A DNA stretch of 64,000 nt from Conus ventricosus (Eukaryota; Mollusca; Gastropoda; Neogastropoda; Conidae), in the NCBI GenBank assembly GCA_018398815.1, contig JAFLJL010013966.1, positions 1 to 64,000 of the forward strand, given 5' to 3'. The position numbers and the translations under genes are program-made. The notes below the pieces were generated by a model, which was given only the letters and a program-made list of their open reading frames with translations, was not told where the DNA came from and did no database searches. Position 1 is the stretch's first letter; each line of letters begins with the position of its first letter. Shown piece by piece: positions 10,757 through 24,699 of the stretch.

Positions 10757-13700
10757 TGATGTAACAATATTCCATTGGAATATCCGTGTCTAAATTCCAA
10801 CTTCCGAGGAGCTGCAGCTTCTGTGTCCGTCTCTAAAATCCTTTCCGTCGTGGCACATCACAGAAACTCAAATTCAATGACCACACAAAGAACCTTTACT
10901 CTTACTGCTTTAATATACTTTCGAAACCTGCACAACCATCCACGTTGGGAAAAGTCGGCGGTGTTGGCCCTCTCCTACACAAAACCTTGATATATCTGTC
11001 ACACTGTCTAACCTCCCATCAGTGCTTGTAGCTGCGAGAGTCCTCTCCACAATACTGTGAACAATCTGTTCCCTGATATCTCGTCACCTTCATTCCCGTT
11101 TTCGTCAGATCCTTGTCCATCTTAATAGAAGAACTTCCCACGACCCTTTTTTTTGCTGTTGGGTTGTCTTTAAACGTCACAGCCCTCTTTGGTGTATGCC
11201 GACGTCCGCCAGATTCTGCTAATTGAGGATGACCCTTTTCAGACTTGGATTTGTGATGTCTGAATGACGGATCCTGCAAACTTAATCTCCACTCTTCCTC
11301 AGGTTTCACTTTCGTGTTTAGATTTGTGTTTGTGATCCCTCGCTGGTCCTAGGACTATGAGTGGTTCTGTCCCTTACGATCTGCAACGGAAGTGACCATT
11401 TCTCCTGTCCTTCTAACAACCTGTAAAACTGAACACAACTCTGTCTCTCAGCATCTATATATAAGAAAGCAAACGGATCGTCTTTGCAGCCACTGTTCTA
11501 AGGAGTTCCTAGACAACTGATTTTTTTTCAGAGTCCGGATCCAGCTGAATCACAGACTAACACTATGTCAAATGTGCAAAAGCCCTTTATACCAGTGTCT
11601 TCCGGTAAACTTCCAAATGCCCAAAACACCTGTTTCGAATTCAGAATGCAACACATTTCCAAAGTTAGAAAACGCTCAGCGTCAGGTATACCAACACGAC
11701 CTTCGGGACCAGCAACGCTCCGAGCCCATCCAAGAAACTCCGTGCTAAATGAAGACACACTTTTAAAATCTTAAAACTCCGGTCCTGGAGAAGCGTCTGC
11801 TCCAGCATGACTTCAAAAACATCTAAGAAAAAAGTGTGAACATCATAAGAAATCAACAAAGGGTAAGAACACCTTTCCCCACTGTGAACCATCATTCCCC
11901 CAAGTTTTTCGATTCTTTAATACAGAGAAGAATGCATTGCTATCTGCATGCTTCAACCATTGAAAAGAATTCCCCTCTTCTAATAAATCAGTCACTTTTG
12001 TCAAAAAAACCAAGCCCTAAAAGGAAAAATCACCCTGCCACTTTTCATCCGACAACAAGAATGACTACAATCTTATCCTTTCACATTAAACGAGCTGAAA
12101 TCTGCCTACTCTCTTGCAGCGATTCCTCACCAGTAAAGAAGACATTCATAATCAACTATGAAACATCTTCCGCAAGAAGTCTGAACATCCTTTACAGGTA
12201 TACAACCACTGTGGACTACGAGGTTGCTTTCCACCCTCTTGGCGGAAATCCCTATTATTCCCATCCCCAAACCTGGAAAAGATCTGTTCTAATCCATCAA
12301 ACTACCGTCCCATAGCTTTGACGCAGCAGTGTCTGTAAAATTGATGGAAAAAATGGTCAATGCTAGGCCTCTATTTGAAACTCGAAACCGATGGCCTTTT
12401 GGCGAAAGAACATTGTTGTTTCCGCAAACATCGTAGTTTCAGTGACCATTTGATTCGTCGTAAATCTACAACACTTAGGAACGCTTTTTTAAACAGACAG
12501 CTCAGTGCAATTTTCCATTGACTTGGAGAAGGCCTAACGATACCACCTGGATGTCGGGATACTTCATGATCTCCACTATCAGGGTTTTCGAGGTCATCCT
12601 TCCGCTTTTTATTTCAAAATTTTTGGCATAACGACAGTTTTCAGGTCCGGTTGCACCACTCTCTCTGATAGTTCCACGCGCAAGGAGTTTGGTTTTCCAC
12701 AGGGAGCATACTATCTCCTGCCCTCTTTATTAATAAATATCAACAACATTGTTCAATCATTCAGCAGGGATCAGACTGCTCATTGTTTGTGATGATTTCG
12801 CTGTCTACGCAACGGAAGCCTGTACCAGAGTGGTCGCAGCGCGGCTCCATCATTGCGTAGATAAAACCATCGTGGGCGGATTGAAAAACGGTTTCACCTT
12901 TTCTCTACAAAAAACACAGTGTATTCACTTCCATAATTTTCCGTCAGTTTTTTTCCAGATCCTGAACTTCAAGTAGGGAAAACTCCCATTCCATCTGTTA
13001 AAGAGGCCAGAATAACTGGAGTCATTTGACGCAAACATATCATTCTCAGCCATATTAAAACCTCAAACCTGCTTGCCAAAGCACTTAATATTCTGCGGGT
13101 CGTAGCACACATCTCCGACTGGGTCGCTGATAAATAACTTTTGTTGCTCCTCTACAGACCCAGGTCCGTTCCACACTGGACTACGGTTGTGCTGTGGAAC
13201 TGCTCCGCAAGAATCATCTTTACCTCAAACACATTGGACCCTATCCACCATCAAGGGCTTCCTCTCTAGTCTTGGAGCGTTCCGCACAACCCCTGTGTAC
13301 ACCTGATACGCAAGAGCAGGTGAACCTCACTGTCCAAAAACCGCAGGCTGAAAGCTGTCCTTTGAATTATTACATCCGACAGTTCTCAGACCGCAGTAAT
13401 CCAGCCTATGACTTGTTTTTGACCCTCCGTTCCAAGTAATTTGAAACAAACTGAAATGGTATTCCTTCCGCCGTTGGCTTCGTATGCAGCCTCACGTGCG
13501 GAAAGCAGGTATAGACCTGTGAGTGAGTTTCCCGATTTTCTCCCAGTTTCCCCTGATCACCTCCATTGACCTTTTCACACCAAGATTCGCTTATGAACTC
13601 GCACTTTCCGTAAGGAGTCTACCGCCTCACTGGCGTACAAGCTTTGTATGCCCGAGCTCTGTTCCAAATTCCATCCTATCAAAAGTTTACACTGACGGTT

Positions 13701-14487
13701 CCAAGTCCTGAGATGTGAGTGCCTGAAGCAGCCAACTGCCACCTGGGCACCTTCTCAGATATTGTTGGAAGAAAGAACATATACATGCAGATGCTTCTGT
13801 CTATTCTGCGAACTACGCCTATACTGGCTTTGAAGAATAATCTCCATTCTTCGAGAAGACTTTCTGGTTCAGTCGGATTCGCTGACCAGCTTTGGATTCC
13901 ATAGCTGGCCGCAACCTTCAGCATCCAGAACTTTTCCTTTATTTTGAACTTTTTAGCAAGTTAAGAGCGTGCGTTACAACAATACTCTTGCTTGGGTTCC
14001 TGGCCATGTTGCATCGGCGGGAACGAAATGGTTATCGTTTAGCCAAGAAACGCCGACAAGAGAGAAACGTCCCAACATTTAAATCCCCTGTTAGATGTTA
14101 AAACCCAAAAATTAACGATTATGTGAGAGACCTTCTGGCAGGAGATTGGATAACACACAGAGACTAGAACAAACTCTTTCAGATCCGTCCAAACTTAATG
14201 ACTTCCACCCATCTACGTCGGTGTCGTAAAGAGGAAACGGTTCTGTGCCGGCTGCACACCGGCCATTCGTATTTACCCATTCTACCTTTTAAGAGTGAAG
14301 AAGCTCCGTGGTGCATTCCCATGTCATGCACCACTCACAGATGAAACATGTTCATTTAGAGTTTTGGACTTGCACCACATGTGAGACACAAACAATTTAC
14401 AGCGAAGTCCATAAGATCCAGTTCAGGGATGTCCCGCCGACTTGATTCCTGGTTTTTTGAGAGAAATTAAACAATTCAACTGATTTG
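10757..14487 (+). pseudogene. LINE ORF2 (endonuclease / RT / RNase H) pseudogene, copy B
   Basis: The order matches copy E: an endonuclease-like N-terminus, linker, RT, RNase H and a C-terminal zinc knuckle. DNA similarity to copy D is clear in the RT region (about 12240-12990) and the RNase H region (about 13600-14060), but the longest continuous frame is only about 160 codons. It does not carry the linker deletion seen in copies A and C. Confidence 0.75.
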
Positions 14488-14682
14488 AGAATTTTACGGA
14501 AGAAGATTTTTAACAAAGTTTTCTGGTTCTTGTAGACGATGTCTTTAACGAGGTGTGTGAAAGTGTTTTTTTTTTTTTTTTTTTTTTTAAATGACCTGGT
14601 AGAGTTTGAATTTAACGTGGTGACAGCCTGATGAGGCCCTCTGCGGTCGGCTGGGCTATAAGCAACTTATCTTATCTTATCT

Positions 14683-15493
14683 CATTATGCTTCTGTCTAT
14701 TCTGCCTTTAACATATGCTCTAGTACTGGCTTTGAAGATAAACGCCCTTCTTCCGAGGATGGACTTTCTGGTTCTGTCTGATTCGCTGTCACTTAGGAGG
14801 CATAGCTGGCCGCAACCTCAGCAACCATAACTTTTACTTTTTTTTAACTTTTTAGCAAGTTGAAGGCGACGGTTACAACATTACACTTGCTTGGGTCCTT
14901 CCTGGCCAAGTTTGGCATCGCGTGAACTTAATGTTTGACGTTTAGCCCAGAACGCCACAAGAGAAAACTGTCCAACATTCTAATCCCTCCGCTCATATGT
15001 GAAACCCGAAAAAAAAATTAACGATTATGTGAGAGACCTCCTGGCTAGGAGGATTGGAACACAACAGAACGAATAACAAACTCTTCAGATCCGTCAAACC
15101 TTAAATGACATTCCTCCCATCTACGTCGTGTGTCCTAAAGAGGAAACGTTCGTTAGCCGGCAGCACACCGGTCCATTCTTATTTTACCCATTCTTTCTTA
15201 CCTTTTAAAGAGTGAAGAAGCTCCGTGTAGCAATCCATTACATGCCACTCACAATGAAACATGTTCCTTTTAGAGAGTTGGGACTTGCATCGATGTATAC
15301 ACAAACAATTTACAGGTGGGAGAGGAGGGAGTCCATGAATATCCTGTTCAGGATGTCCCGCCCTGACGTTTATCTTGGGTTTATGAGAGAAATGTAACAT
15401 TTTTCATCTGATTTGAAGATTTTACGGAAGAGCTTTTTAACCAAAGTTCTTCTGTTCTTTGTAGACGAAGTCATTTAAACGAAATGTGGTGAA

Positions 15494-15528
<35 letters not shown>

Positions 15529-15619
15529 GACTGGTGAGTTTGATTTTAACGTGGTGACAGCCCTGATGTGGCCCTCTGCGGTCGGCTGGCTATAAGCAAC
15601 AATATCTATATCTTATCTT
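14683..15619 (+). mobile_element. LINE fragment: RNase H region to tail
   Basis: Begins at CATTATGCTTCTGTC, matching the RNase H region, directly abutting the TTATC tail of copy B. It continues through the ORF2 C-terminus and a 3' UTR with a long T run (about 15498-15524) to a TATCTTATC tail. 5'-truncated and indel-rich; on its right the next LINE copy starts flush with this tail. Confidence 0.85.
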
Positions 15620-18600
15620 CAAGCTGCTAGCTGCGAGAGTGCACTCTCCACAAATACTGTGACACTCTGTTTCCCTTTATCTTCCACCGCTTGTCCCGGT
15701 TTGACGTCCCCAGGACCTTGGTCAGTCTGATGAGAACTTCCTCGACCTTTTTTGCTGTTTGGGTGACTTTAACGGTCACCACCCTCTTTGGGCAGTGCCG
15801 GTACGTCACCCATAGGTCTGCTGATTGAAGATGACCTTACAGACTATGGATTTGTGATGTCTGGAATGACCGATCTGCAACTTAACCTCCACTCTACCAC
15901 TGGTTCACTTCGTGTTTAAAAACTACTCCGTGCTAAATCAAGACACACTTTAAAATCAGTAAACGTCGGTCCTGGAGAAGCTTCAGCTCCAGGCCCTGTC
16001 ATCAAAAACTTCTAAGAAAAAAGTGGGAACATCATTAAAAAATCAAAGGGAAGAACACCTGTCCCACTGTGAACCACTCACGTTTTCGGATTCTTTAAAA
16101 AACAGAGAAGAAACATTGCTAATCTCTTGCTTCTACCAGTGAAAAGAATTCCTCCTCTTCTAAGAAAAATCAGTCACTTTGTTCAAAAACAAACCCTAAA
16201 AGAAAAATTCACCCTGCAACTTTTCATCCGATCAACATGGAAACTACATATCTTCCTTTCACAATAAACGAACTGAAATCTGCCTTCATCTCCCTCTTTC
16301 AGTGATTCCTCACAGTATAGATGACAGTCATTATCAACTATTGAAACATCTTCCGCAATCAGGTCGAACATCCTGTTACAGGTAAATACAACTACCGTGT
16401 GGACTACAGTTTGCTTTCCACCCTCTTGGCGGAAAGCCCTCATTATTCCCAACCCCAAACCTTGAAAAGATCTTTCTAAACCATCTTAACTACGTCCTAT
16501 AGCTTTGACCAAGCAGTGTCTTAATTGATGGAATAAATGGTCAATGCTAGGCTCATGTGGAAACTCGAAACCGAAGGCCTTTTTGCGAAAGAACATGTGG
16601 TTTCCGCACACATGCGTAGTACAGTTGACCATGTTGATTCTCTGGAATCTACACTTAGGAACGCTTTTTTAAACAGACACATGCCGTGGCAATTTTCTAT
16701 GACTTGGAGAAGGCTACGATACCAGCCGGGGGGGCCCTGAAGTCGGGGATACATCATGACTCCACTGATCTGGGTTTTCGAAGGTCAATTCCGCATTTTA
16801 TTCAAATTATATGCAAACGACATTTATCAGGTCGCGGGTTGGCACCACTCTCTCTGCTGTCCACGAGCAGAGTTGGTGTCCCCAGGGGAGCATACTGTCT
16901 CCTGCCCTCTTTAGTATTAAAATCAACAACATTGTGAAATCATTCAGTAGGAGTTCAGAACTGCTCATGTTTGTGGATGATTTCTCTGTCTACCCATACA
17001 GGAAGCCTGTACCCGAGTGTCCCCGCGCAGGGCCTCCCAGCTTTGCGTAGATAAAAACCATCGTGGGCGATGAAAACGGATTTTCAACCTTTTCTCCAAC
17101 AAAGACCAGTGGTATTCACTTCCCAATAATTTTCCTCAGTTTTTTCCAAATCCGGAACTTTTCAAGAAGGGAAATCTCCCATACCAGCTGTTAAAGAGCC
17201 AAATATTCTGGGGTCATTTTTGACACAAAAACTAAACTTTCCTCATCATATAAAAAGCTCAAATACTGCTTGCCAAAAGCACTGAATATTCTGCGGGTCT
17301 AGCAACACGACCGACTGGGGCGCTGATAAGAAAAACTTTGTTTGCACCCTTCAGAGCCCCTTGACCCGTTTTCCAAACATGACTACGGTTGGCTTGTTAC
17401 GGCTCCGCAAGATCATCTTACCTCAAACTCCTTTGGACCGACTATCCACCCAACAAGGAGATTCGTCTCTGTCTTGGAGCGTTCCGCACCACCCCTTGTG
17501 TACAGCCTGTACGCAGAGTCAGGTGAACGACCTTCACTGACCAACCGCATGCTGAAATCTGTCTTTGAATTTTACATCCGACTGATTCTCTAATCGCAGA
17601 ATCAGCCTATGACTGTGTTTTTGACCCTGCCTGTTCCAAAAGTAAGTTTGAAACAAACACCAAATGTAATCCTCCGTTTGGGCTTCGTATGCATCCTCAA
17701 CGTGCGGAATGGCAGGTATAGACCTAGGAGTAGTTTCCGATATTTCCAAGTTTCCGGATCAACCTCCGTGGCCTTTTTTCAAACCAGAGATCCTTTTTGA
17801 TCTCGCCTTTCCTTCCGTAAGGAGTCTACCCCACTTCTCTGCGTACAATGCTTGCTATGCCACTCTGTTCAAATTTCCATCCTATCAAAAGTTTCACTGA
17901 CGGTTCCAAGTCTGAGGATGGAGTGGCCTGTGCCCTACGCCCTGGGGCACCTTCTCAGATATTGTGGGAACATATACATTTCAGATGCTTCTTTCTATTC
18001 TGCTGAACATACTGCTCTAGTACAGGCTTTGAAGATAATCATCCCATCATTCGAGGAGGGAACCATTCTGGTACTGTCGGATTCGCTATCATCTTTGGGA
18101 GCCATAACAGGCCGCAACCTACAGCAACCAGATCTTTTTACTTTTTTTTTTACTTTTTACAAGTTGAAGCGGACGGTACAACATTAACTCTTGCTTGGGC
18201 TTCCTGGCCATGTTGCATCGGCGGGAACGAAATGGTGATCTCTTTAGGGGCCAAAACGCCACAAGTAGAAACTGTCCAAACACTTATATCCCCTGCTCAG
18301 AGTGAAAACCCAAAATTAACGATTATTGTTTAGAGACCTCTGGCAGGAGGAGATTGGATCACACAGACGAGTAACAAACTCATTCAGATCCGTCCAAACA
18401 AGACTACCTCCATCCACGTCGGGAGTTCGTAAGAAGAAACGTACTTTGCCGGCATGCACGAGACCGGTCCATATTCGTAGTTTTACCCATGCTTACTATT
18501 AAATATGAAGAAGCTCCGTGTGCATTCCATGTCATGATGCGCCACTCACCAATAACCTGTTCTTTTAGAGTGTTGGGACTGCACGATGTGAGACACAAAC

Positions 18601-18900
18601 AATTTTACAGCGTAGTCCACTGAAGATCCTGTTTCATGATGGTCCCCTGATGTGATCCATGAATTTTGAGAAGATTAACATTTTTCAATCTGATTTTAAG
18701 ATTTACGGAGAATGGATATTTAACATCGTTACTGTGCGTTTGAAGACGATGTCATTTTAATGAGATGTATGAAAGTGGTTTTTTTTTTTTTTTTTTTTTT
18801 ATTTTTTTAATGACTGTGATTGATTTAACGTGGTGACAGCCCTATATGGCCCTATTGCGTTCGGGTGGGCTATAAGCAACATTATCTTTAATCTTATCTC
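15620..18900 (+). mobile_element. LINE copy C, 5'-truncated in the endonuclease region
   Basis: Begins at AGCTGCGAGAGTGCACTCTC (endonuclease region, equivalent to ~54580 in copy E) and runs to a TTATC tail at 18900. It shares with copy A the ~420-bp deletion: TTCACTTCGTGTTTAAAAAC at 15905-15924 is directly followed by CTCCGTGCTAAATC. RT motifs (MVNARLMWKLE, near 16537) and RNase H motifs are visible only in short pieces because of dense indels. The T run lies at about 18779-18800. Confidence 0.88.
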
Positions 18901-21900
18901 TCCTATTCTATTCACTGAGTTTCGTATTGGGTCTCGGTTAGTTAGTCAGACGATTCTAGTTTCTTGCTGATCCATCGTTCTTCAAGATTTTTTATTCTTT
19001 GTTTAATATTCATCTTTAACACCACGCCCTAATTGCGTCATCAGCCCTCAACGAGTCTTTCTTTTTTCTCTTTTTATATCCTCATCTAGTCAAACCAGTT
19101 TTGCTAAATTGGTTTTCAAATTCACCTCTAACGTTCTAAAGTACGAGTCAAGGGCTAATAAGTCTCTCTCAGGTAGCGTGGTTCGTTTAAAGTTTTTAAT
19201 GCTGTTTTCTTCCTTCAGTAGTACTCACCTACTGTATATAAATACTTTGACTGCTGTTTGATCATAAATCTCAAGTATCCATGTTGCATTTGGTTAACTT
19301 GTCGAGTTCTTGTAGAGTGTATTTGAAGTTTAGCAACACCTCCCTATCTAATTCATGGTTAAGTAAGGCAAGGCATTTCGAACTTCCACCTGAATGTGGG
19401 TTTTTTGATTGTATCCCTTGCCTACAAACTTTGAAGAAGTCCTCGTTTATGTTGTATGCCAGAAAGGATGTTCCTTCTTTATGTTTTCTACTTACAAATG
19501 GTCATCTTTTCTTCAAAATCATCAGGTATATAGTTTTCGGAGGTTCTAGTCCTAAACTTTGGTATAATGATCTGACCTTACTTTCCCTGGTTAATTCACG
19601 CCATGTGCGCACCCCTCTAATTCATCCGCAATGAGAACGTCGAGCGATCAGTGTCAAAGGAGATCCTTTCATCCAAGTCGGCGTCCCAAGATCACTAATA
19701 TCATAATCCTTCCATCACCTCCAATTCCCGCCAAGTTTTATAATTAACTTTTTTATTTGTTTATAAAACTGCACAAGTATATGGCTCCGATTCTGGACCC
19801 GAATAAAAGCTGAAAGAACCCCAAGGCTTAGGGAAATAAACTGAATATTACAGTTCCAAAGAATCCATCTACATATGATGCAAGAATCAAATTCTTACTT
19901 GTTAGATTTCCAGACCTAGGAGCTAATGGAATTGATTGTGCCCCATGGCTCTGCACGCTTACTATTCAAAATATAAACTCGCTTCATCAACAACAGACCA
20001 AACAGAACAGTTTCCAAAATTTGGACGGGGCATTATGTTAAGAAAATATCCTGAAAAACTTTGAGGGGCAAGAAGTATTTTTCTTTAAACAATGCAGACA
20101 TATTATTAACCTAAACTGACTATGAGCTAAACCTCAGAATGAAAGGGTAAGATCTTGCGTTTCAGGAATCCGGCAATGAAAGTCACTAAAAACATAGAAT
20201 AGGCCGCCGAACCTCGCCTCAAGTGCTAAAAGCAAGCAAAAAGATGAGCTGTAAGTTATGCTATGAAAACGCTTCCATCCTCCTAGATTTGAGTTGTTAA
20301 AAGCGCATGCGCCATACTTTCAAGGGGCATTAAAAGACAGATTGTCAAACGAAGCATTACTTTTAATGAAAACAAACGAGTTATCAGATCAACAAGACAC
20401 CGAATGCAAAGTAGACAGCATTTCTGACATCTCGTTAGAGTTTGACGTTGTTGCAACTCTAAATTAGCAAGGCTGATGAGCACCAATATGATCACAATTA
20501 GTAATATATTACTAAAACGTGCGATTCATCATTCAAACATATCCTAAAAAGCCATGGCAGAAGAACGCAAATATGGAAATTCAATCATAGAGTCGCAGTA
20601 AAATCGCTTAACGGTATTTTATAGCTATTGTGAATGATGAAGAACCATTCGCAAGAGCAAGTGAAAGTTTTTTAATCCCAAAAATACCGAAAGTGTCAAT
20701 GTAAATTTGATGGAAAGTCCCTAACCAAATCTACGCTAGCTGGGCCTTAGACCTTATCATCATATTTGAACAGAAATAAAAAATTGTTTTGGGGTGGGAG
20801 GGGCAGAAGTACCAACAGCAGACCTTCGTCATAAAGATCTACAACCTTCACAGTGTAAGAGGCTTGATGATTATTTCACATCAAAATACGTTTCTGGATT
20901 GACCTAATGACAACAGAGGTTAATCATTTGCATGGAAGTTGGAGAAAACGTTAAAGACTGTAAACATTTCAAATTGAGGAAAAAAAAGAAGCCATAAACC
21001 GCATAAAATGAGACATTTGTTTTATTATTAATTGTATGCACATTGAATATTGAAAAAGAAAAAAAAAAATATCAGAATATAAATTATTTTTTCATTTGTA
21101 AAAAAGCATGCCTGTCCAAGTTTAACCAAATGTGCCAACAGCACCGGAGTCGCCAAGGAGAAGAGATATAGAACCCCCCGCATAAAAACCTTATATTAAA
21201 CAAACATTACACAAATGCAAAACAAAAACTAGAGCAGACCTTTTCAAAATACAGCAAAGCCTAAACGTAGTAATCCAGCAGCCTTTATGCAGAAACCAAT
21301 GTTAATACAGGAAGCATCGACTATAAGTCCGCATCAGCAGGAACAAGTGTTGGCTCTTCTTAGCATCAGGAGGCATAGGCGTCACCGGCAGCTTTGCCTC
21401 AAGGGCGTGTTTTGTCTTTAGGCTCTTGCCTTAAGTTTCATTAGCCGTAGGAGCTGCTAGCAAAAAATAAAAACTAAACTCCAAAAGCACACAGCTATGG
21501 ATCAACTAATAACACTAAACTAAGTTCCTTCAAGCTGATAATAAATAAAGCATCTAGCTGTATTCAAACATTCAGGATGAAGAAAATATTATTCGTTAAC
21601 ATGGCACGATATGATGACTACAAAAGACAAAAGTTTTGATCCATCCAAGAAAAGCAGGACAAGTTATTTCTCACAGCCAGACCGCCGAGCAGATAAAAAA
21701 GTGAATGCTTAAAAAAGTAAACGAAACATAAAAACCTGTTCAAAATCAAGCTTCACAATAACAACTCCAAAGGGTGTTTATACTTTATTTATGAGTCCTA
21801 AACACCAAAAGACATCGCTATGATTAATTATTTTTTGGATTAAATAAATATATTGAGTATAGAAAAGAAACTCAGCATGGAAAAGACTAAATGAATGACC

Positions 21901-22799
21901 CTACGAATTTTATGAAGCAATGCAAGAAGATTTATCAAGAGCACAGAAAGTATATTGATTTAGAGTCATTGATCCAGCAAGCGTGCGTGGCAATGGTTGC
22001 TCAGCGTATTTCTCAAGTTCCTGGGTACACTAACAATAGACCCGCCATTAAAGTAATTTAGCTGTCTTTAATCGACTATATAACAATAAATAAGAAAATC
22101 TAGAAGTCTGGTCTCGACTAAACAACATACTATTATTTCTCAAAATGACTATAACACCCGTTGGCAGACGAACTGCATACTCATTTTGATGAGGCTCCAG
22201 AAGAAGCCAAAATGATAGGCACTGTAGGTCAGAGGCGAAGTCATAGAAATCAGATTCAAACAGACTAATATGCGCCGATTGATTGGCAAGTTCTTACATT
22301 CCACTACCTCGAAGTTGGTTTCAAGAGAGCATTCTAAACAGAAAGAATACAGACAACAAATGATTTAATGTGGTGATTGTTTGCTCGAGTGCAAGGCTGC
22401 AATCCCTCCCGCCAAAAAACGCAGAGAGAGTGTCTAACTATCACCCTTACAACAATGATCTAAACTTCCAATGGAAATATCTTTCCTGTTACTGAGGATC
22501 AAAATTGAACAGTTTGAAGAACAAAAACAACCAATAACTGTTAAAAATCTACACATGGGAATATGAGGAAACAAATTTGGCGCCAATTAAAGTGATCTAA
22601 GAATAGCCCACGAATGGCGAGCAGACCAAATCTTGTTGACTTACTACTAATGTTTTTCACCACAGGGCTACCGCATTACACGTTGATACCACAATGAGTA
22701 GACAGTTAGCATATACACCAAAAAACATAGCAAACAAGAATACAGTATAAAATTTAAAACAAGAGTTCAACTTGTTCAAGATCCGCAAGCGAACATAAG
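18901..22799. other. ORF-poor, A-rich stretch, probably remaining Polinton DNA
   Basis: No complete gene can be read. Stretches open without a start codon exist, for example plus strand about 19844-20040 and 20285-20466, and minus strand about 19280-19500, but none shows a motif I recognise. It adjoins the polymerase segment, and the same error density that shreds that gene is present here, so capsid or other Polinton genes could be hidden. This is inference. Confidence 0.35.
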
Positions 22800-24619
22800 A
22801 AACTTTGTTATCGGCTCATTTGACTGTAATACAGACTAATTACGCCTCCCAGAAAGGCAGAAAAGTTAGTTTTAAGAACTGGAAACGGCTGCAAAATTCC
22901 CTATGTTGTATACCGCATACTTCGAATCGCTCATTTGTTCTCTTATGAAGGGCCAGCGCCACAAAAACTTCGAAAACAGTACTTAATGAGTAAGCATCAG
23001 ATTGTTCATTGCCTTCATTATTGTTAGGTGACGTATGTCGCTCATTCAACGCCAGAATTATACCAGAGGACCAGTTGCCGGCGAGAAGATTTTTACAGCG
23101 CATGCAGCAAGTGCGTAATGATTCTTTCTAATAACAGAAATTATCTGAAAACAAGAAGACCCGAAGACCAACAACAGTATGACTCAGCCACAACATAGAT
23201 GATTTGTGGTTTAGAACTCATTGAGAAGCCAATCCAAAAGTAAGAGAACCATGGATCACATAATGGAAAGTTAGAGGAGCACACACAGGTAAATGCAATC
23301 TTCAACTAAAAGTTTGAACCAAAGACATGGAACTTCCTATATACTTTCCCAACTTGCGAATGGTTACGACTCACACCCTTATAATGAAACTATTGGGCGA
23401 AGCCTTCAGGGTAGCATGCATTGCACAGTCATCAAAACGTACATGGTTTTTCACTTAAAATAACATGTTCTTATTATGACTCAATTCTGCACATAAGGGT
23501 TCAATAGAGTCACTGCTAAGTCCCTTAAAGTCCAGCCAATAACGGAAGAATATATTTGACCCAACTCTCAGATAGAAAGTCGTTAACCCTTATGATTACA
23601 TGACAGTTAGGTAAAGTTATGAGACGATACACTTCCTCCGTAACGCGCGATCTTTCTAGACACATAGGAAAGGACATCATTGATACTAATACCAGCATGC
23701 TCAAGATGCTGTGGCAGAATATAATTGTAAAACGATGGGTAGACTATCATGACTCCTACATAAATGCGTGAAGATGTAATTTTGTTGGCGGATAATTTTT
23801 GAAAATTACAGAAAGAACCTGCAAATGAAACATTATCGCCTGTGATCCCGCACATAACATATTCAGCTGCCTGGATGAGCTGGACCTTTCTTAAAGGTTT
23901 AGCTGAGTAACAGAATGATTTTATTTTCTGACCTACCAATGATAACAGATGAATAGAAGAACGGATTGCGTGGAGAATATAGTATGGCGCACATCATTAC
24001 TGTAAAAGCAAACACAAATACTTGGACGACTATGATCCAAGTAAAGGTCTAACTATCTCATGGTATTTATACGTCCAAACATCTGTAGTTGGAGCAATGC
24101 GTAATCGCTTCCATACGCTTCTTTAAAATGTACACAACTGTTGTACATATATTTCAAAAGGAAATTAAGTGGTTGGCATTTTTACGCGCGCCGGTCAACA
24201 GCGAGATCACATTCCTAGAAGTTGACTTAGAAAATCCTCGGAACTCCATGGACCTACATAATGACTATCAATAGCATAAAGCAGAAAGTCTACAGATGAA
24301 TCCAACAGAGCGCCTAACTGTGCCTAATCATTCGAGCAAAAAAAATTATGTCTGTCATAAACAGACTATCTGCCAATTTTATTTAAGACATGGATTTTGA
24401 AGTAGAAAGCAGTTCATCGGATAATTGCTTTTGATCAAGAACAGTTTCATGAAACCATCCATCATGAAACACAGATCTCAGAACTAATCACAGATGCTTC
24501 AGAAAAAATACTTTTTTTCACAGCTAATGAACAACACTGTTGGAATACTATGAGAAACCGCACAAGCTGCAAAGATGTATAGATTTGTTACCCAAATAGA
24601 ACGAAGCAATAATGCTGAC
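22800..24619 (+). pseudogene. Protein-primed DNA polymerase B, 5' and central part (frame-shattered)
   Basis: Polinton polymerase replicates the element from protein-primed ends. No long frame exists, but ordered fragments in different plus-strand frames match the family: an exonuclease-domain start near 22900 (PYVVY then a garbled Asp-Phe-Glu box), a segment near 23780-23900, DYDPSK near 24030, EVDLENP and DLHNDY near 24220-24270 (24089-24274 is the one open piece), NYVCH and FYLRHGF near 24340-24400, and an LMNN box near 24520. The order and spacing are those of one polymerase gene. It stops at the target-site duplication of LINE F and resumes at 30744. Indels average one every few dozen bases. 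Confidence 0.75.
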
Positions 24620-24633
24620 TTCAAAACCTAATT
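24620..24633. repeat. Target-site duplication, left side of LINE F
   Basis: TTCAAAACCTAATT at the 5' side matches TTCAAAACTAATT after the LINE tail at 30731-30743, differing by one extra C. It sets the 5' end of LINE F at 24634. Confidence 0.85.
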
Positions 24634-24699
24634 CCCTCCGGGGGGATAGTGCGACCTTGTCGGTGGTCGCAGGGTTTGAGGCGTGGTTCCAGTGATCCC
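24634..24699 (+). ncRNA. Candidate HDV-like ribozyme at the LINE 5' end (copy F)
   Basis: Same layout as copies E and B: CCCTCCG at the exact first base after the target-site duplication, a G-rich second strand, a small GACC...GGTC hairpin, the complementary CGCAGGG strand (one mismatch) and TGATCCC at 24693-24699 that can close the second pseudoknot stem. Confidence 0.45.

Larger units (their letters stand above)
8608..14682 (+). mobile_element. LINE copy B, near full-length (~6.1 kb)
   Basis: Begins with the same 5' terminus as copies F and E (CCCTCCGGGGG), followed by a ~780-bp 5' UTR, ORF1, ORF2, a 3' UTR with a T run (about 14562-14588) and a TTATC tail ending at 14682. No target-site duplication is recognisable because another LINE fragment starts directly at its tail. 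Its ORF1 region differs noticeably from E, so it may be an older subfamily as well as error-laden. Confidence 0.9.

Noticed and set aside
20283..20495. Leu/Cys-rich minus-strand frame of 70 codons
   Set aside because: No motif; the opposite strand has an equally long open stretch, and the area is too error-rich to choose.
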